Assembly (NCBI GenBank): GCA_964453525.1
Contig: CAYVOV010000010.1
Coordinates: forward strand, 1-64,000
DNA length: 64,000 nucleotides
Direction: 5' to 3'
Source: CAYVOV01 sp964453525
GTDB taxonomy: Bacteria > Chloroflexota > Dehalococcoidia > Dehalococcoidales > UBA2162
Shown here: piece after piece, positions 32,908 through 40,536 of the stretch
Position numbering within the stretch: the stretch's first letter is position 1
Layout of the letters: the number at the start of each line of letters is the position of its first letter
Translations under genes and position numbers: made by a program
Notes under the pieces: generated by a model
Seen by the model: the letters and a program-made list of their open reading frames with translations, nothing else
The model's database searches: none
What the model was told of the DNA's origin: nothing

Positions 32908-33026
32908 ATAAAATACTCTAATAAGATATTAGTCTCAAAACATATTTTATATATTTTATTCAGTATTAAACTAGGCTCGGGATAAAATACTCTAATAAAA
33001 TACTAGCCTCAAACCTTATTTTGTAT
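32908..33026 (+). repeat. two 45-bp imperfect direct repeats upstream of the coiled-coil gene
   Basis: Copies 32908-32952 and 32982-33026, offset 74 bases, both starting ATAAAATACTCTAATAA and containing CTCAAA. The DNA is very AT-rich. They lie between the coiled-coil gene and the tRNA, inside the island. They may bind a recombinase or regulator. Confidence 0.55.
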
Positions 33027-33169
33027 GCGCAACTCCAAATGCCTTCTCCCCTTGTTACCAAGAAGTATATACATTAATTCTCGTAGTTGCAACAGTTGTG
33101 AGCTATCAGAAAGGGCCTGCGCGTTTTCGTAAAATGCCGGTGGAATTTGTGAGGAATTAGATTCGGAAG

Positions 33170-33241
33170 TGGGCTCGGTAGGATTCGAACCTACGACCAA
33201 TCGGTTATGAGCCGACCGCTCTGCCGCTGAGCTACGAGCCC
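33170..33241 (-). tRNA. tRNA with anticodon CAT (Met, or Ile2 if lysidine-modified)
   Basis: Read on minus: acceptor GGGCTCG/CGAGCCC, D-arm GCTC-AGCGGCA-GAGC, anticodon arm GTCGG-CTCATAA-CCGAT, variable loop TGGTC, T-arm GTAGG-TTCGAAT-CCTAC, discriminator A. All stems are perfect. CCA is not encoded. The acceptor begins with a paired G, so it is not the initiator. The 3' half of this gene is the attachment site of the island to its left. Confidence 0.96.
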
Positions 33242-33390
33242 TTGCGGATGGGAGGTGCTTCAATCCCCTCCCCTATTTGAATTTTTATATACATCTGACC
33301 GGCAGTGGCACTTTCCGGTCACCTGTCAGGTAAATATAATATCGCAACCAATAGCGGTAGTCAACAAGGTGATATTCGGTCCGGTTACAT

Positions 33391-33490
33391 TGTCATTGCG
33401 AGCCCGCCTCTGGCGGGCGTGGCAATCGCTATGTTCGAAAGAGGAGATTGCCACGTCGTCCCGATTTTATCGGGACTCCTCGCAATGACA
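33391..33490 (+). repeat. dispersed repeat family R3, copy 2
   Basis: 100 bp, bounded by TGTCATTGCGAG and CTCGCAATGACA as in 24316-24415, with a CCCGATTTTATCGGGA hairpin inside. No gene is present in 33242-33695. Confidence 0.8.
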
Positions 33491-33695
33491 GTTTAATCAT
33501 CCAACTGCAAACAGACCCTCGCCGGCAGGATGTTTTCATTCAAGCAGACGTCCAGTTGGCGATATTATGTCAATTTGCCCCCCTGCTATACTTAACGGGC
33601 GTTGCCGGATAAACCTCTGGACTGTCATCCATCCATTATGATTAAATACCAGTTGAATCTCAGTGCATATTGCATGTTGTAAGGTTGTGACAGAT

Positions 33696-34508
33696 ATGAC
33701 TGGCGAAATAGATTTATCCTTACTCGACCAGCCGGAAATTCTTGGAACTGTATTCCCCCTGGCCTATTCTCCTTTTCCCATGTATGCTGACCGGCCAGCC
33801 GCTTCGTCAGATATCCTGGCCTACCCTATCGAGTTAGAAGAAGGCATTAAACTCTACTGCGGTTTATGGACAGCCAGTAAAGGGAGTCCGACAATTCTCT
33901 ATTTCCACGGCAACGGAGAAACGGTGGCTGTGCATGAATGGATTGCCCCCTATTACACGGAAAGAGGAATAAACATTTTCGTTGCCGAGTACCGGGGCTA
34001 TGGATTAAGCGACGGCAAGCCGACTATTTCAAATATGATAGGAGATGCCCATGTTATCTTCGAAAAATTCAGGGAGATAATCGGTAAGGAAGGTTTTGCA
34101 GAGAGTTATTTTGCAATGGGGCGTTCGCTGGGCAGTATACCGGCGGTTGAACTGGCATTCCACTATCAGGATACAATTAACGGGCTGATTGTTGAAAGCG
34201 GTACCGCCAATAATTTCCGCCGGATGTGGGCTTACCTGACTTCCGATGCAGAAAAAACTATCCTTGATGAAGAAAGTACCTTTTTAAACAAGGTGAAAGT
34301 CCGGCATATCCGCAAGCCGACTCTAATAATTCACGGTGGAGATGACGAAATAATACCGGTTAGTGAGGGAAAGGAACTATACGGCAATTCGGCAGCCGGA
34401 GATAAGAGAATCCTGATTATACCCGGCGCCGGCCATAATGATATTCTAACAGCACAGCCGGATATGTATTTCAATACTATCGAAAGGTTCGTGAAAGAGA
34501 ACAGCTAA
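33696..34508 (+). CDS. alpha/beta hydrolase
   Basis: About 270 residues from ATG 33696; a GTG 33 bases earlier is possible. The oxyanion segment FHGNGETV, nucleophile elbow GRSLGSIPA and C-terminal IHGGDDEIIP and GAGHND give the Ser-Asp-His triad. The sequence resembles serine aminopeptidase S33/BAAT-type hydrolases (Bem46/YfhR-like). It stands 24 bases before the sirtuin gene and probably shares its transcript, which raises the possibility that it removes acyl groups or hydrolyses a related metabolite (inference). Confidence 0.85.
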   Translation: MTGEIDLSLLDQPEILGTVFPLAYSPFPMYADRPAASSDILAYPIELEEGIKLYCGLWTASKGSPTILYFHGNGETVAVHEWIAPYYTERGINIFVAEYRGYGLSDGKPTISNMIGDAHVIFEKFREIIGKEGFAESYFAMGRSLGSIPAVELAFHYQDTINGLIVESGTANNFRRMWAYLTSDAEKTILDEESTFLNKVKVRHIRKPTLIIHGGDDEIIPVSEGKELYGNSAAGDKRILIIPGAGHNDILTAQPDMYFNTIERFVKENS

Positions 34509-34532
34509 ACCAAAAGCAAAGGGAGGAGAGGA

Positions 34533-35339
34533 ATGGAAGAGCTGATTAAAAGAGCCGCCAGGGATATTGTCGGGTCAAGCTACGCCATTGCCCTTACCGG
34601 CGCCGGAATGTCTACCGAGTCAGGAATATCCGATTTCCGGGGTCCAAAAGGTGTCTGGACTTTGAATCCTGAAGCGGAAAGAAGAGCCTACCGCAGCTAT
34701 CAGGATTTTTCGCAGGACCCGAAGAGTTGGTGGCAAAACATGCTGACCGGTCAGCAAAGAGGCGGTGCCCTGGGAAACCTGGAGGAAGCAATGCCGAACC
34801 TGGGCCATTATGCACTTGCCGAACTGGAGAAAATGGGTACCCTGAAATACACGATAACCCAGAATATCGACTCCCTCCATGAAAAAGCCGGGACCGAGCA
34901 CCTCTATGAATACCACGGTAGCGTCGCCAAGCTGAGGTGTATTTCCTGCAACGCCAGGTTCAAACGGGATGAATTCGATTTACAGAAGCTTCTTGAAGAA
35001 GACAGTTTACCTCCCCGCTGTCCGAAGTGCCAGGGAATAATCAAGTCCGATGGCGTTTTCTTCGGCGAGCCGATTCCCTCCGATGTTGCCGAGGGCAGCC
35101 TTGAGGAAGCCTGGAAATGCGACCTGATGCTCATCTGCGGGACCTCAGCCGTGGTATTTCCCTTTGCCAACCTGCCGAGAATAGCCAGACAGGCAGGAAG
35201 CGCTACCATAATCGAGGTGAACGCCGAACCGACACCACTGACGGAAGAAGGGATTTCTGACTACCTTATTCAGGGAAAAACCGGTGAAATCTTGCCGGCA
35301 ATAGTTAAAGAAGTCAAAGAGATAAAGCAGGTGAGTTAG
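34533..35339 (+). CDS. Sir2-family NAD-dependent protein deacylase
   Basis: 268 residues. NAD site GAGMSTESGISDFRGP (23-38), QNIDSLHEKAG (110-120), catalytic His in YEYHGS (H128), and a zinc ribbon of C136/C139 and C163/C166. Sirtuins remove acyl groups from lysine with NAD, releasing O-acyl-ADP-ribose and nicotinamide, or in the SirTM group ADP-ribosylate proteins. The Tyr-Arg pair that marks desuccinylase activity is not obvious. RBS GGGAGGAG before ATG. The macrodomain gene follows after 32 bases, suggesting that the O-acyl-ADP-ribose or the ADP-ribosylated product is processed next. Confidence 0.93.
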   Translation: MEELIKRAARDIVGSSYAIALTGAGMSTESGISDFRGPKGVWTLNPEAERRAYRSYQDFSQDPKSWWQNMLTGQQRGGALGNLEEAMPNLGHYALAELEKMGTLKYTITQNIDSLHEKAGTEHLYEYHGSVAKLRCISCNARFKRDEFDLQKLLEEDSLPPRCPKCQGIIKSDGVFFGEPIPSDVAEGSLEEAWKCDLMLICGTSAVVFPFANLPRIARQAGSATIIEVNAEPTPLTEEGISDYLIQGKTGEILPAIVKEVKEIKQVS

Positions 35340-35371
35340 CCTCACCATTATGACAGGAGGAGGTCTATGCT

Positions 35372-35938
35372 ATGGAGAAGCAAATCACCGAAATGAGCAT
35401 TGGCAAGGCAAGGTTATCAATAATCCAGGGTGATATCACCCTCCAGGATACCGATGCCATAGTAAACGCCGCCAATTCAAGCCTGATGGGAGGAGGAGGC
35501 GTTGATGGCGCCATCCACCGCGCCGGAGGTCCCGCCATTCTGGAGGAGTGCAAGCAAATCGTCGCCAGACAGGGACGACTCCCTACCGGCCAGGCTGTAA
35601 TTACCAGCGGGGGAAATCTGAAAGCCAGGTTCGTTATCCATACCGTGGGACCTGTCTGGCACGGCGGCAATAAAGGAGAGCCGGAACTGCTTGCCAGTGC
35701 CTACCGGGAGAGTCTTAAAGTAGCTGCGGATAATAACCTGAGCAGTGTATCATTTCCATCAATAAGCACCGGTGTTTACAGTTATCCGGTGGCTGAAGCC
35801 GCCGGAATTGCGCTGAGTACTGTAGCTACCTTCCTCAGGGAGAGAGATACCACAATTAAAGAGGTAGTCTTCGTCCTCTTTGATTCGGCCACTTTTCAAA
35901 ACTACTCCCTGGCGCTCGGTAGACTGGCGGATACTTAA
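35372..35938 (+). CDS. macrodomain protein (ADP-ribose / O-acetyl-ADP-ribose binding or hydrolysis)
   Basis: 188 residues, one macrodomain. Ligand loop DAIVNAANSSLMGGGGVDGA followed by IHRAGG, and the second loop FPSISTGVYSYPVAEAA that wraps the diphosphate. The invariant Asp of the first strand (QGDITLQDTDA) and the Asn in NAANSSL are present, as in YmdB/Af1521-type MacroD hydrolases that deacetylate O-acetyl-ADP-ribose or remove ADP-ribose from acidic residues. Directly downstream of the sirtuin gene, with GGAGGAGG before the start region. The pairing is functionally logical and known from other bacteria. Confidence 0.93.
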   Translation: MEKQITEMSIGKARLSIIQGDITLQDTDAIVNAANSSLMGGGGVDGAIHRAGGPAILEECKQIVARQGRLPTGQAVITSGGNLKARFVIHTVGPVWHGGNKGEPELLASAYRESLKVAADNNLSSVSFPSISTGVYSYPVAEAAGIALSTVATFLRERDTTIKEVVFVLFDSATFQNYSLALGRLADT

Positions 35939-35962
35939 CATATAGCCAAAAGGGGGATAGTA

Positions 35963-35971
35963 TGCTATAAT
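35963..35971 (+). promoter_or_regulatory. extended -10 promoter of the 25-codon gene
   Basis: TGC-TATAAT, at 35963-35971. No good -35 box. It lies 50 bases ahead of the small membrane protein start. Confidence 0.5.
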
Positions 35972-36020
35972 ACCGATAATAATTTGTATCCAGGCGTAAA
36001 CAGGCTAAGGAGGATTTCCA

Positions 36021-36098
36021 ATGGAATGGTGGACCTGGATTCTGATAGTGATACTTATTGCCCTTATCGTTCTATTCTTTATGGCCAGGCGGCGCTAG
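36021..36098 (+). CDS. 25-residue single-helix membrane protein
   Basis: ATG 36021 has AAGGAGG seven bases upstream, about as good as a ribosome site gets, and the product is MEWWTWILIVILIALIVLFF followed by MARRR. Trp residues at the membrane interface and the positive tail indicate one membrane helix with the C-terminus inside. It has its own extended -10 promoter. Proteins of this type are missed by most gene callers. Function unknown; a small regulator of a membrane complex is conceivable. Confidence 0.65.
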   Translation: MEWWTWILIVILIALIVLFFMARRR

Positions 36099-36257
36099 AT
36101 TTTGCTCCGCTATTATTCTGATTGAAACTCAAACGCCAGACAGGCCGGATGTTGGCTGAAACCGCTGGCATTAATCTCTTTCAAGGATGCCGGTACGGTA
36201 GTTATATTGAACAAGACTCCGTAAACTCTTTCTTCTGCTCTCCGGTTGCTCAATAAT

Positions 36258-36356
36258 ATCTATATAGATTGCTTCGTCGTTTCACTCCTCGCAATGACGG
36301 TTGTATTTGAGATCGCCACGTTGTCCCCATACAATCGGGACTCTTCGCAATGACAG
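36258..36356 (+). repeat. dispersed repeat family R3, broken copy
   Basis: Two partial units: TATATAGATTGCTTCGTCG...CTCGCAATGACGG (36258-36300) and GATCGCCACGTTGTCCCC...TTCGCAATGACAG (36311-36356). It is diverged and lacks the left terminus. No gene in 36099-36480. Confidence 0.6.
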
Positions 36357-36480
36357 TTTAATCAACCATACGTAAGCAGAATCCATATTATCCCCTGTTG
36401 CAATTTCATCAAGATTAAGTCTAAAATTATGCAGCCCCGAAAATCTCCGGAGAAAGTACTACAAAAAAGGAGTATATATT

Positions 36481-37617
36481 ATGATAACCACAATTAGTCT
36501 ACCGGTAAAAATCGTTTTCGGTGAAGGCAGCGTCAAACAGCTGGGAGAAGAGGCTAAAGCTATAGCGAAAAAGGCGATGGTTGTCACCTACCCGGACATC
36601 AGAAAAGTGGGGCTGCTGGATAAAATCCTCAATAACCTTAAAGAAAATGAAATAGAGACCACAGTCTTCGAAGATGTGGAGCCAAATCCGCGCAGCACAA
36701 CGGTTGATAAAGGCGCCGCTATTGTCCGCGACCAGAAAATCGACCTGGTTATCGGTCTCGGCGGAGGCAGTGCCATGGATTCCGCCAAGGGAATTGCCGT
36801 AACCAGCAGCGGCAGCGCATCGGTCTGGGACTACGTAATGCAGCAGGCACGGGTAACCGGTCCGGTTCCTTCACTTATCCAGGTGCCGACCCTCGCCGGT
36901 ACTGGCTCAGAGATAAACAATGTCGGCGTTATATCCAACTGGGAGACCCATGAAAAGAGATTGCTATTCAGTCCCAGTGCCTGGGCGAAGACCTCGATAA
37001 TCGACCCTGAGTTAACAATCACCGTACCGAAAAATCAGACCGGCGCCGGGGGAGTCGATACCTTCTCACACCTCGTTGAGTATTACGTGATGCCCGATAA
37101 GCCGTTACCACTGAACGATGCTTACAGGGAAGCGGTGATGCGAATCGTGGTCAAGTACCTGCCAAAGGCGCTGGCCAAGCCGGATGATATCGAAGCCCGC
37201 ACCCAGCTTTCCTGGGCAAGCACAATTGCGATGTCCGCGCTGGCCAGACTGGGCGGCACGGTAGGCATGATGACCTGTCACGGCATCGAGCATGCCGTCA
37301 GCGCAATCTATGATGTCACTCACGGCGCCGGACTGGCAGCCCTGCTTCCCGCCTGGATGAGACACATTCTACCGGTAAGGCAGGAAAGGTTTGATATGCT
37401 CGGTAAAAATGTCTTCGGCAAATCGGACGGAATAAAGGCTACCGAAGAATGGCTGGAAGAGGTTGGAATGAGACTCAGGCTGGGAGACATCGGCTGCGAG
37501 GTTGGCCGAGCCATGGAAGTGGCAGAGAATACAATCGCCACTTTTCCCGCAATTAACCAGCATCCCAGAGAACTGGATGCTGAGGGAATTGCCCAGATTT
37601 ACCGGGATTCATTCTAA
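36481..37617 (+). CDS. iron-containing alcohol dehydrogenase (group III)
   Basis: 378 residues. NAD-binding GGGSAMDSAK (about 97-106), metal region GAGGVDTFSHLVEYYV, and the two metal-binding His in MTCHGIEHAVSAIYDVTHGAGLA. Complete and typical of butanol-dehydrogenase/Fe-ADH type enzymes that reduce aldehydes or oxidise short alcohols and hydroxyacids (for example 4-hydroxybutyrate or lactaldehyde). AAAAAGGAG precedes ATG. Followed after 36 bases by a pdxA-like gene; the same transcript is likely. A role in 4-hydroxybutyrate metabolism with the dehydratase at 48226 is possible but not shown by position. Confidence 0.9.
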   Translation: MITTISLPVKIVFGEGSVKQLGEEAKAIAKKAMVVTYPDIRKVGLLDKILNNLKENEIETTVFEDVEPNPRSTTVDKGAAIVRDQKIDLVIGLGGGSAMDSAKGIAVTSSGSASVWDYVMQQARVTGPVPSLIQVPTLAGTGSEINNVGVISNWETHEKRLLFSPSAWAKTSIIDPELTITVPKNQTGAGGVDTFSHLVEYYVMPDKPLPLNDAYREAVMRIVVKYLPKALAKPDDIEARTQLSWASTIAMSALARLGGTVGMMTCHGIEHAVSAIYDVTHGAGLAALLPAWMRHILPVRQERFDMLGKNVFGKSDGIKATEEWLEEVGMRLRLGDIGCEVGRAMEVAENTIATFPAINQHPRELDAEGIAQIYRDSF

Positions 37618-37653
37618 TATTGCCGGGCAGGGCAAAAATATCCGGAGACTGAT

Positions 37654-38667
37654 ATGGCGTCAGGAGTGAAACCGCTTATAGCCGTCACCATGGGCGATGC
37701 CGCCGGCATCGGGCCTGAAGTTGTCGTGAAAGCCCTCGGCGAGCCTGAAATTGAAGAGATTTGCCGTCCGCTGGTGGTGGGCGATGGAAGCGTGCTCCGG
37801 CATACAGTGGAGATTTTGAACAGCCCGCTGAACCTGCACCCTGTCAATACGGTCTCCGAAGCTAAAGGAATGCCCGGCACAATCGACCTCCTTGACCTGC
37901 ACAACCTTAATAGTGAAGAGGTCATTCCCGGTCGGGTTTCGGCGGCCTGCGGTAAAGCGGCTATGGAATACATCGAAAAAGCCGCCGGGCTGGCTCTGGC
38001 GGGCGAAGTCAGGGCAATGACAACTGCGCCAATCAACAAGGAAGCCGTAATGGCAGCAGGCTACAATGATACCGGGCACATGAAGTTTCTTACCCGCCTC
38101 ACATCAACCGCCGAATATGCCGCGATGCTTGTCACCGGTCGGCTGCGGGTAGTCCACCTGAGTGACCATTACTCACTCAAGGATGCCTGTAATCTGGTTA
38201 CCAGAGATAGAATCGTGGCAAAACTGAAGCTGACTCACCATTCCTTTAAGCAGTGGGGTTTCGAGCGTCCCCGCATCGGCGTTGCGGCGCTTAATCCTCA
38301 CGGGAGCGATGGAGGACTCTTCGGCTCGGAAGAAGCCGAAGAGATTGCTCCGGCTGTAGAGGAGGCTCAAAATCTGGGTATTGATGCCAGGGGTCCTTTT
38401 CCTGCCGATTCAATTTTTTATCGTGCCATTGATGGAGAGTTTGACGTTGTGCTCGCTATGTACCATGACCAGGGTCATATTGCTGTTAAGGTTCATGGAT
38501 TTGAAAAAAGTCTGACTGTCACCCTGGGGCTGCCCTTCATCAGGACTTCCGTCGACCACGGCACTGCCTTCGATATTGCCGGCAAGGGCGTCGCCGATTC
38601 TCAGAGTCTTGTTGAAGCAATAAAGACAGCTGTCAGCTTGAGTGAAAAAAAGGGAAAGTTCCTTTGA
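37654..38667 (+). CDS. pdxA: PdxA-family 4-hydroxythreonine-4-phosphate dehydrogenase
   Basis: 337 residues, full length. Family signatures: MGDAAGIGPEV near the N-terminus, TTAPINKEA, GHMKFLTRLT, NPHGSDGGLFGSEE (substrate and metal), MYHDQGHIAVK and GLPFIRTSVDHGTAFDIAG, which contains the metal-binding His set. PdxA oxidises 4-phosphohydroxythreonine in vitamin B6 synthesis; PdxA2 relatives oxidise threonate phosphates in sugar-acid breakdown. Lying behind an Fe-ADH gene, with no other pdx gene in view, a PdxA2-like catabolic role is as likely as B6 synthesis. Confidence 0.88.
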   Translation: MASGVKPLIAVTMGDAAGIGPEVVVKALGEPEIEEICRPLVVGDGSVLRHTVEILNSPLNLHPVNTVSEAKGMPGTIDLLDLHNLNSEEVIPGRVSAACGKAAMEYIEKAAGLALAGEVRAMTTAPINKEAVMAAGYNDTGHMKFLTRLTSTAEYAAMLVTGRLRVVHLSDHYSLKDACNLVTRDRIVAKLKLTHHSFKQWGFERPRIGVAALNPHGSDGGLFGSEEAEEIAPAVEEAQNLGIDARGPFPADSIFYRAIDGEFDVVLAMYHDQGHIAVKVHGFEKSLTVTLGLPFIRTSVDHGTAFDIAGKGVADSQSLVEAIKTAVSLSEKKGKFL

Positions 38668-38841
38668 TTATGGTTCTTCTCAATTTTAGTTGGAGACCCT
38701 TCGACAAGCTCAGGGTGAGCGGGAATAAATGCAGCTCATGGTGAGCAGTTAGCCTGTCCTGAGCGAAGCCGAAGGAAACCATAGCGGCGAAAGAAATATT
38801 GAGATTCATTGTTGCCTGTGCAACCATGATTAAGTAAAAGG
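38668..38841 (+). repeat. dispersed repeat family R1, copy 3
   Basis: Starts at the stop codon of pdxA (GATTATGGTTCTTCTCAATT) and runs to CCATGATTAAGTAAAAGG. Contains CCTTCGACAAGCTCAGGGTG and AGCCTGTCCTGAGCGAAGCC. 38842-39044 contains no gene. Confidence 0.75.
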
Positions 38842-39044
38842 TTAATATTGATACGTTATTAAGAAAAGAAACTAAAGTATTACGTAATATACTCCAAAAA
38901 ACAGTCTTGCAAACTGGAAATGTTAAGTGTATAATATGCCTCAGGTTTAGTACAGGTTGTCAAATACTCAGTTAAATTCCATACAATTCCACATGTATTG
39001 GATGGCCGACACTCTAACCAATATAGAAGAGAGGAGGTCATCTA

Positions 39045-39350
39045 ATGAGCTTTGAGGACAAGCAGCTCCAGTGCTCTGACTGTGGGCGAGAGTTCACTTT
39101 CACAGCAGGAGAGCAAGAGTTCTATGCTTCGCGTGGCTTCCAGAATGAGCCGAAACGCTGTCCCGAGTGCCGCAGAGCAAGGAAGGCACAACGCTACGGT
39201 GACGATGGATACGGTTACAGGGCTCCCCGGCAGATGTACCCCGTTGTATGCGCCCAGTGCGGACAGGAAACCGAAGTTCCCTTCGAACCCCATGAAGACA
39301 GACCGGTTTACTGCAGCGAGTGCTACAATAAAATCAAGTTAAGCAGATAG
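39045..39350 (+). CDS. double zinc-ribbon protein (CxxC-x17-CxxC family)
   Basis: 101 residues, GAGGAGG before ATG. Two treble-clef-like zinc sites: CSDCGREF with CPECRRA (residues about 10-46) and CAQCGQET with CSECYNK (about 71-95). The first unit matches the zinc-ribbon 'CxxC-x17-CxxC' family often encoded near ribosomal or stress genes. Probably binds RNA or a protein. Monocistronic, with a strong terminator at 39374-39405. Confidence 0.8.
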   Translation: MSFEDKQLQCSDCGREFTFTAGEQEFYASRGFQNEPKRCPECRRARKAQRYGDDGYGYRAPRQMYPVVCAQCGQETEVPFEPHEDRPVYCSECYNKIKLSR

Positions 39351-39373
39351 TACAATTCTGAATAAGGACTAAT

Positions 39374-39405
39374 ACAGGCTGGATAAAATCCAGCCTGTTT
39401 GTGTT
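39374..39405 (+). terminator. intrinsic terminator
   Basis: ACAGGCTGGAT and ATCCAGCCTGT, an 11-bp perfect stem with an AAA loop, then TTGTGTTTT. Confidence 0.85.
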
Positions 39406-39585
39406 TTAATACCCCGTCATTCTCGGCAATGCAATTAGGTTTTCCCGTCACTCCGTTTATAGACAGGTCATGAATTCCGTGGACAGAGTCCGGTTTAATC
39501 CCTGTCTTGTCAGCCGTTCATCAAATACCCAAGCCTCATAAACTTAAAATATTGTATTATTTTTATTAAATCAGTAAAAAATATA

Positions 39586-39614
39586 TTGACAATTCCAGCT
39601 AATTGTTATAATAT
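39586..39614 (+). promoter_or_regulatory. promoter of the ABC-2 exporter operon
   Basis: TTGACA (39586-39591) with TAATAT at 17-nt spacing (39609-39614), or TATAAT at 15 nt (39607-39612). This places transcription start after any upstream in-frame ATG, so the ABC gene must begin at 39670. Confidence 0.65.
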
Positions 39615-39669
39615 GCAGATTAATAATTTGCAGGAAACTCTGCAGGCTCATTCCCGGAAAGGAGAAGCT

Positions 39670-40536
39670 ATGGCAGGAGATGCGATTGTTGCCGAGGAAC
39701 TGACCTACCTGTACGGTGAATTAATCGCCGTGGATAGAATAAGTTTTAACGTACCAGAAGGTGAAATCCTCGGCTTTCTCGGGCCCAATGGCGCTGGCAA
39801 AACTACTACTGTCAAGATGCTGACGGGCCAGCTCAAGCCCAAGGGCGGGAAAGCGATACTGCTCGGTATGGACGTTGCCATGAATGTTGAGAAGGTACAG
39901 GGAGATATCGGCGTCTGCTTCGAGACGACAAATCTCTATGAACAGATGAGTGCTATAGAAAACCTGCGATTATTCGCCCGTCTGTTTAATGTGCGGCAGT
40001 TCGATGGCAGTGCCCTGCTGGAGCGGGTTGGGCTGGCCGGCAGGGAGAAAGACCGGGTTGAGAACTATTCCAAAGGTATGAAGCAGCGCCTTATGGTAGC
40101 ACGGTCAATCATTAACCGGCCCAGGGTGTTATTCCTCGATGAGCCGACTGCCGGACTCGACCCGACATCCGCGGAAGGTATTCGCAATATAATCCTTGAA
40201 GAACGGGAGCGTGGGGCCACTGTTTTTCTCACCACTCACGATATGATGGAAGCCGATAAGCTATCTGACCGGGTAGCCTTTATGAACCAGGGAAAGATTG
40301 TTGCCCTCGATACTCCGCTTAGCCTGAAACAGCAGTATGGCAAACGGGCGCTGAAAGCAATAGTCGCCACCGAGGGCGGCGGACTTGAAGACCGCGAAAT
40401 AGTTCTGGACACCCCGGAAACATCCTCGGCCGTCCAGCAGCTTTTCGATAAAGAAAAAGTAGTTACCGTACACAGTGAAGAAGCTACACTTGAGGATATC
40501 TTTATCAGTATTACCGGACGGGGACTTACCGAATGA
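39670..40536 (+). CDS. ABC transporter ATP-binding protein (ABC-2 exporter)
   Basis: 288 residues from ATG 39670 (GGAG five bases upstream). Walker A GPNGAGKTT, Q-loop around ETTNLYEQ, signature YSKGMKQRL (the relaxed form usual in ABC-2/DrrA-like ATPases), Walker B VLFLDEPTAGLD and switch His in TTHDMME. The C-terminal 60 residues form the domain typical of DrrA/NatA-type ATPases. It energises the two permeases that follow, each overlapping its predecessor by four bases. Such three-gene exporters handle antibiotics, lipids or sodium; the substrate is unknown. Confidence 0.93.
   Translation: MAGDAIVAEELTYLYGELIAVDRISFNVPEGEILGFLGPNGAGKTTTVKMLTGQLKPKGGKAILLGMDVAMNVEKVQGDIGVCFETTNLYEQMSAIENLRLFARLFNVRQFDGSALLERVGLAGREKDRVENYSKGMKQRLMVARSIINRPRVLFLDEPTAGLDPTSAEGIRNIILEERERGATVFLTTHDMMEADKLSDRVAFMNQGKIVALDTPLSLKQQYGKRALKAIVATEGGGLEDREIVLDTPETSSAVQQLFDKEKVVTVHSEEATLEDIFISITGRGLTE

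Noticed and set aside
39586..39669. Upstream start of the ABC ATPase gene
   Set aside because: The frame begins inside the promoter. The ATG at 39670 has a ribosome site and fits the family N-terminus.
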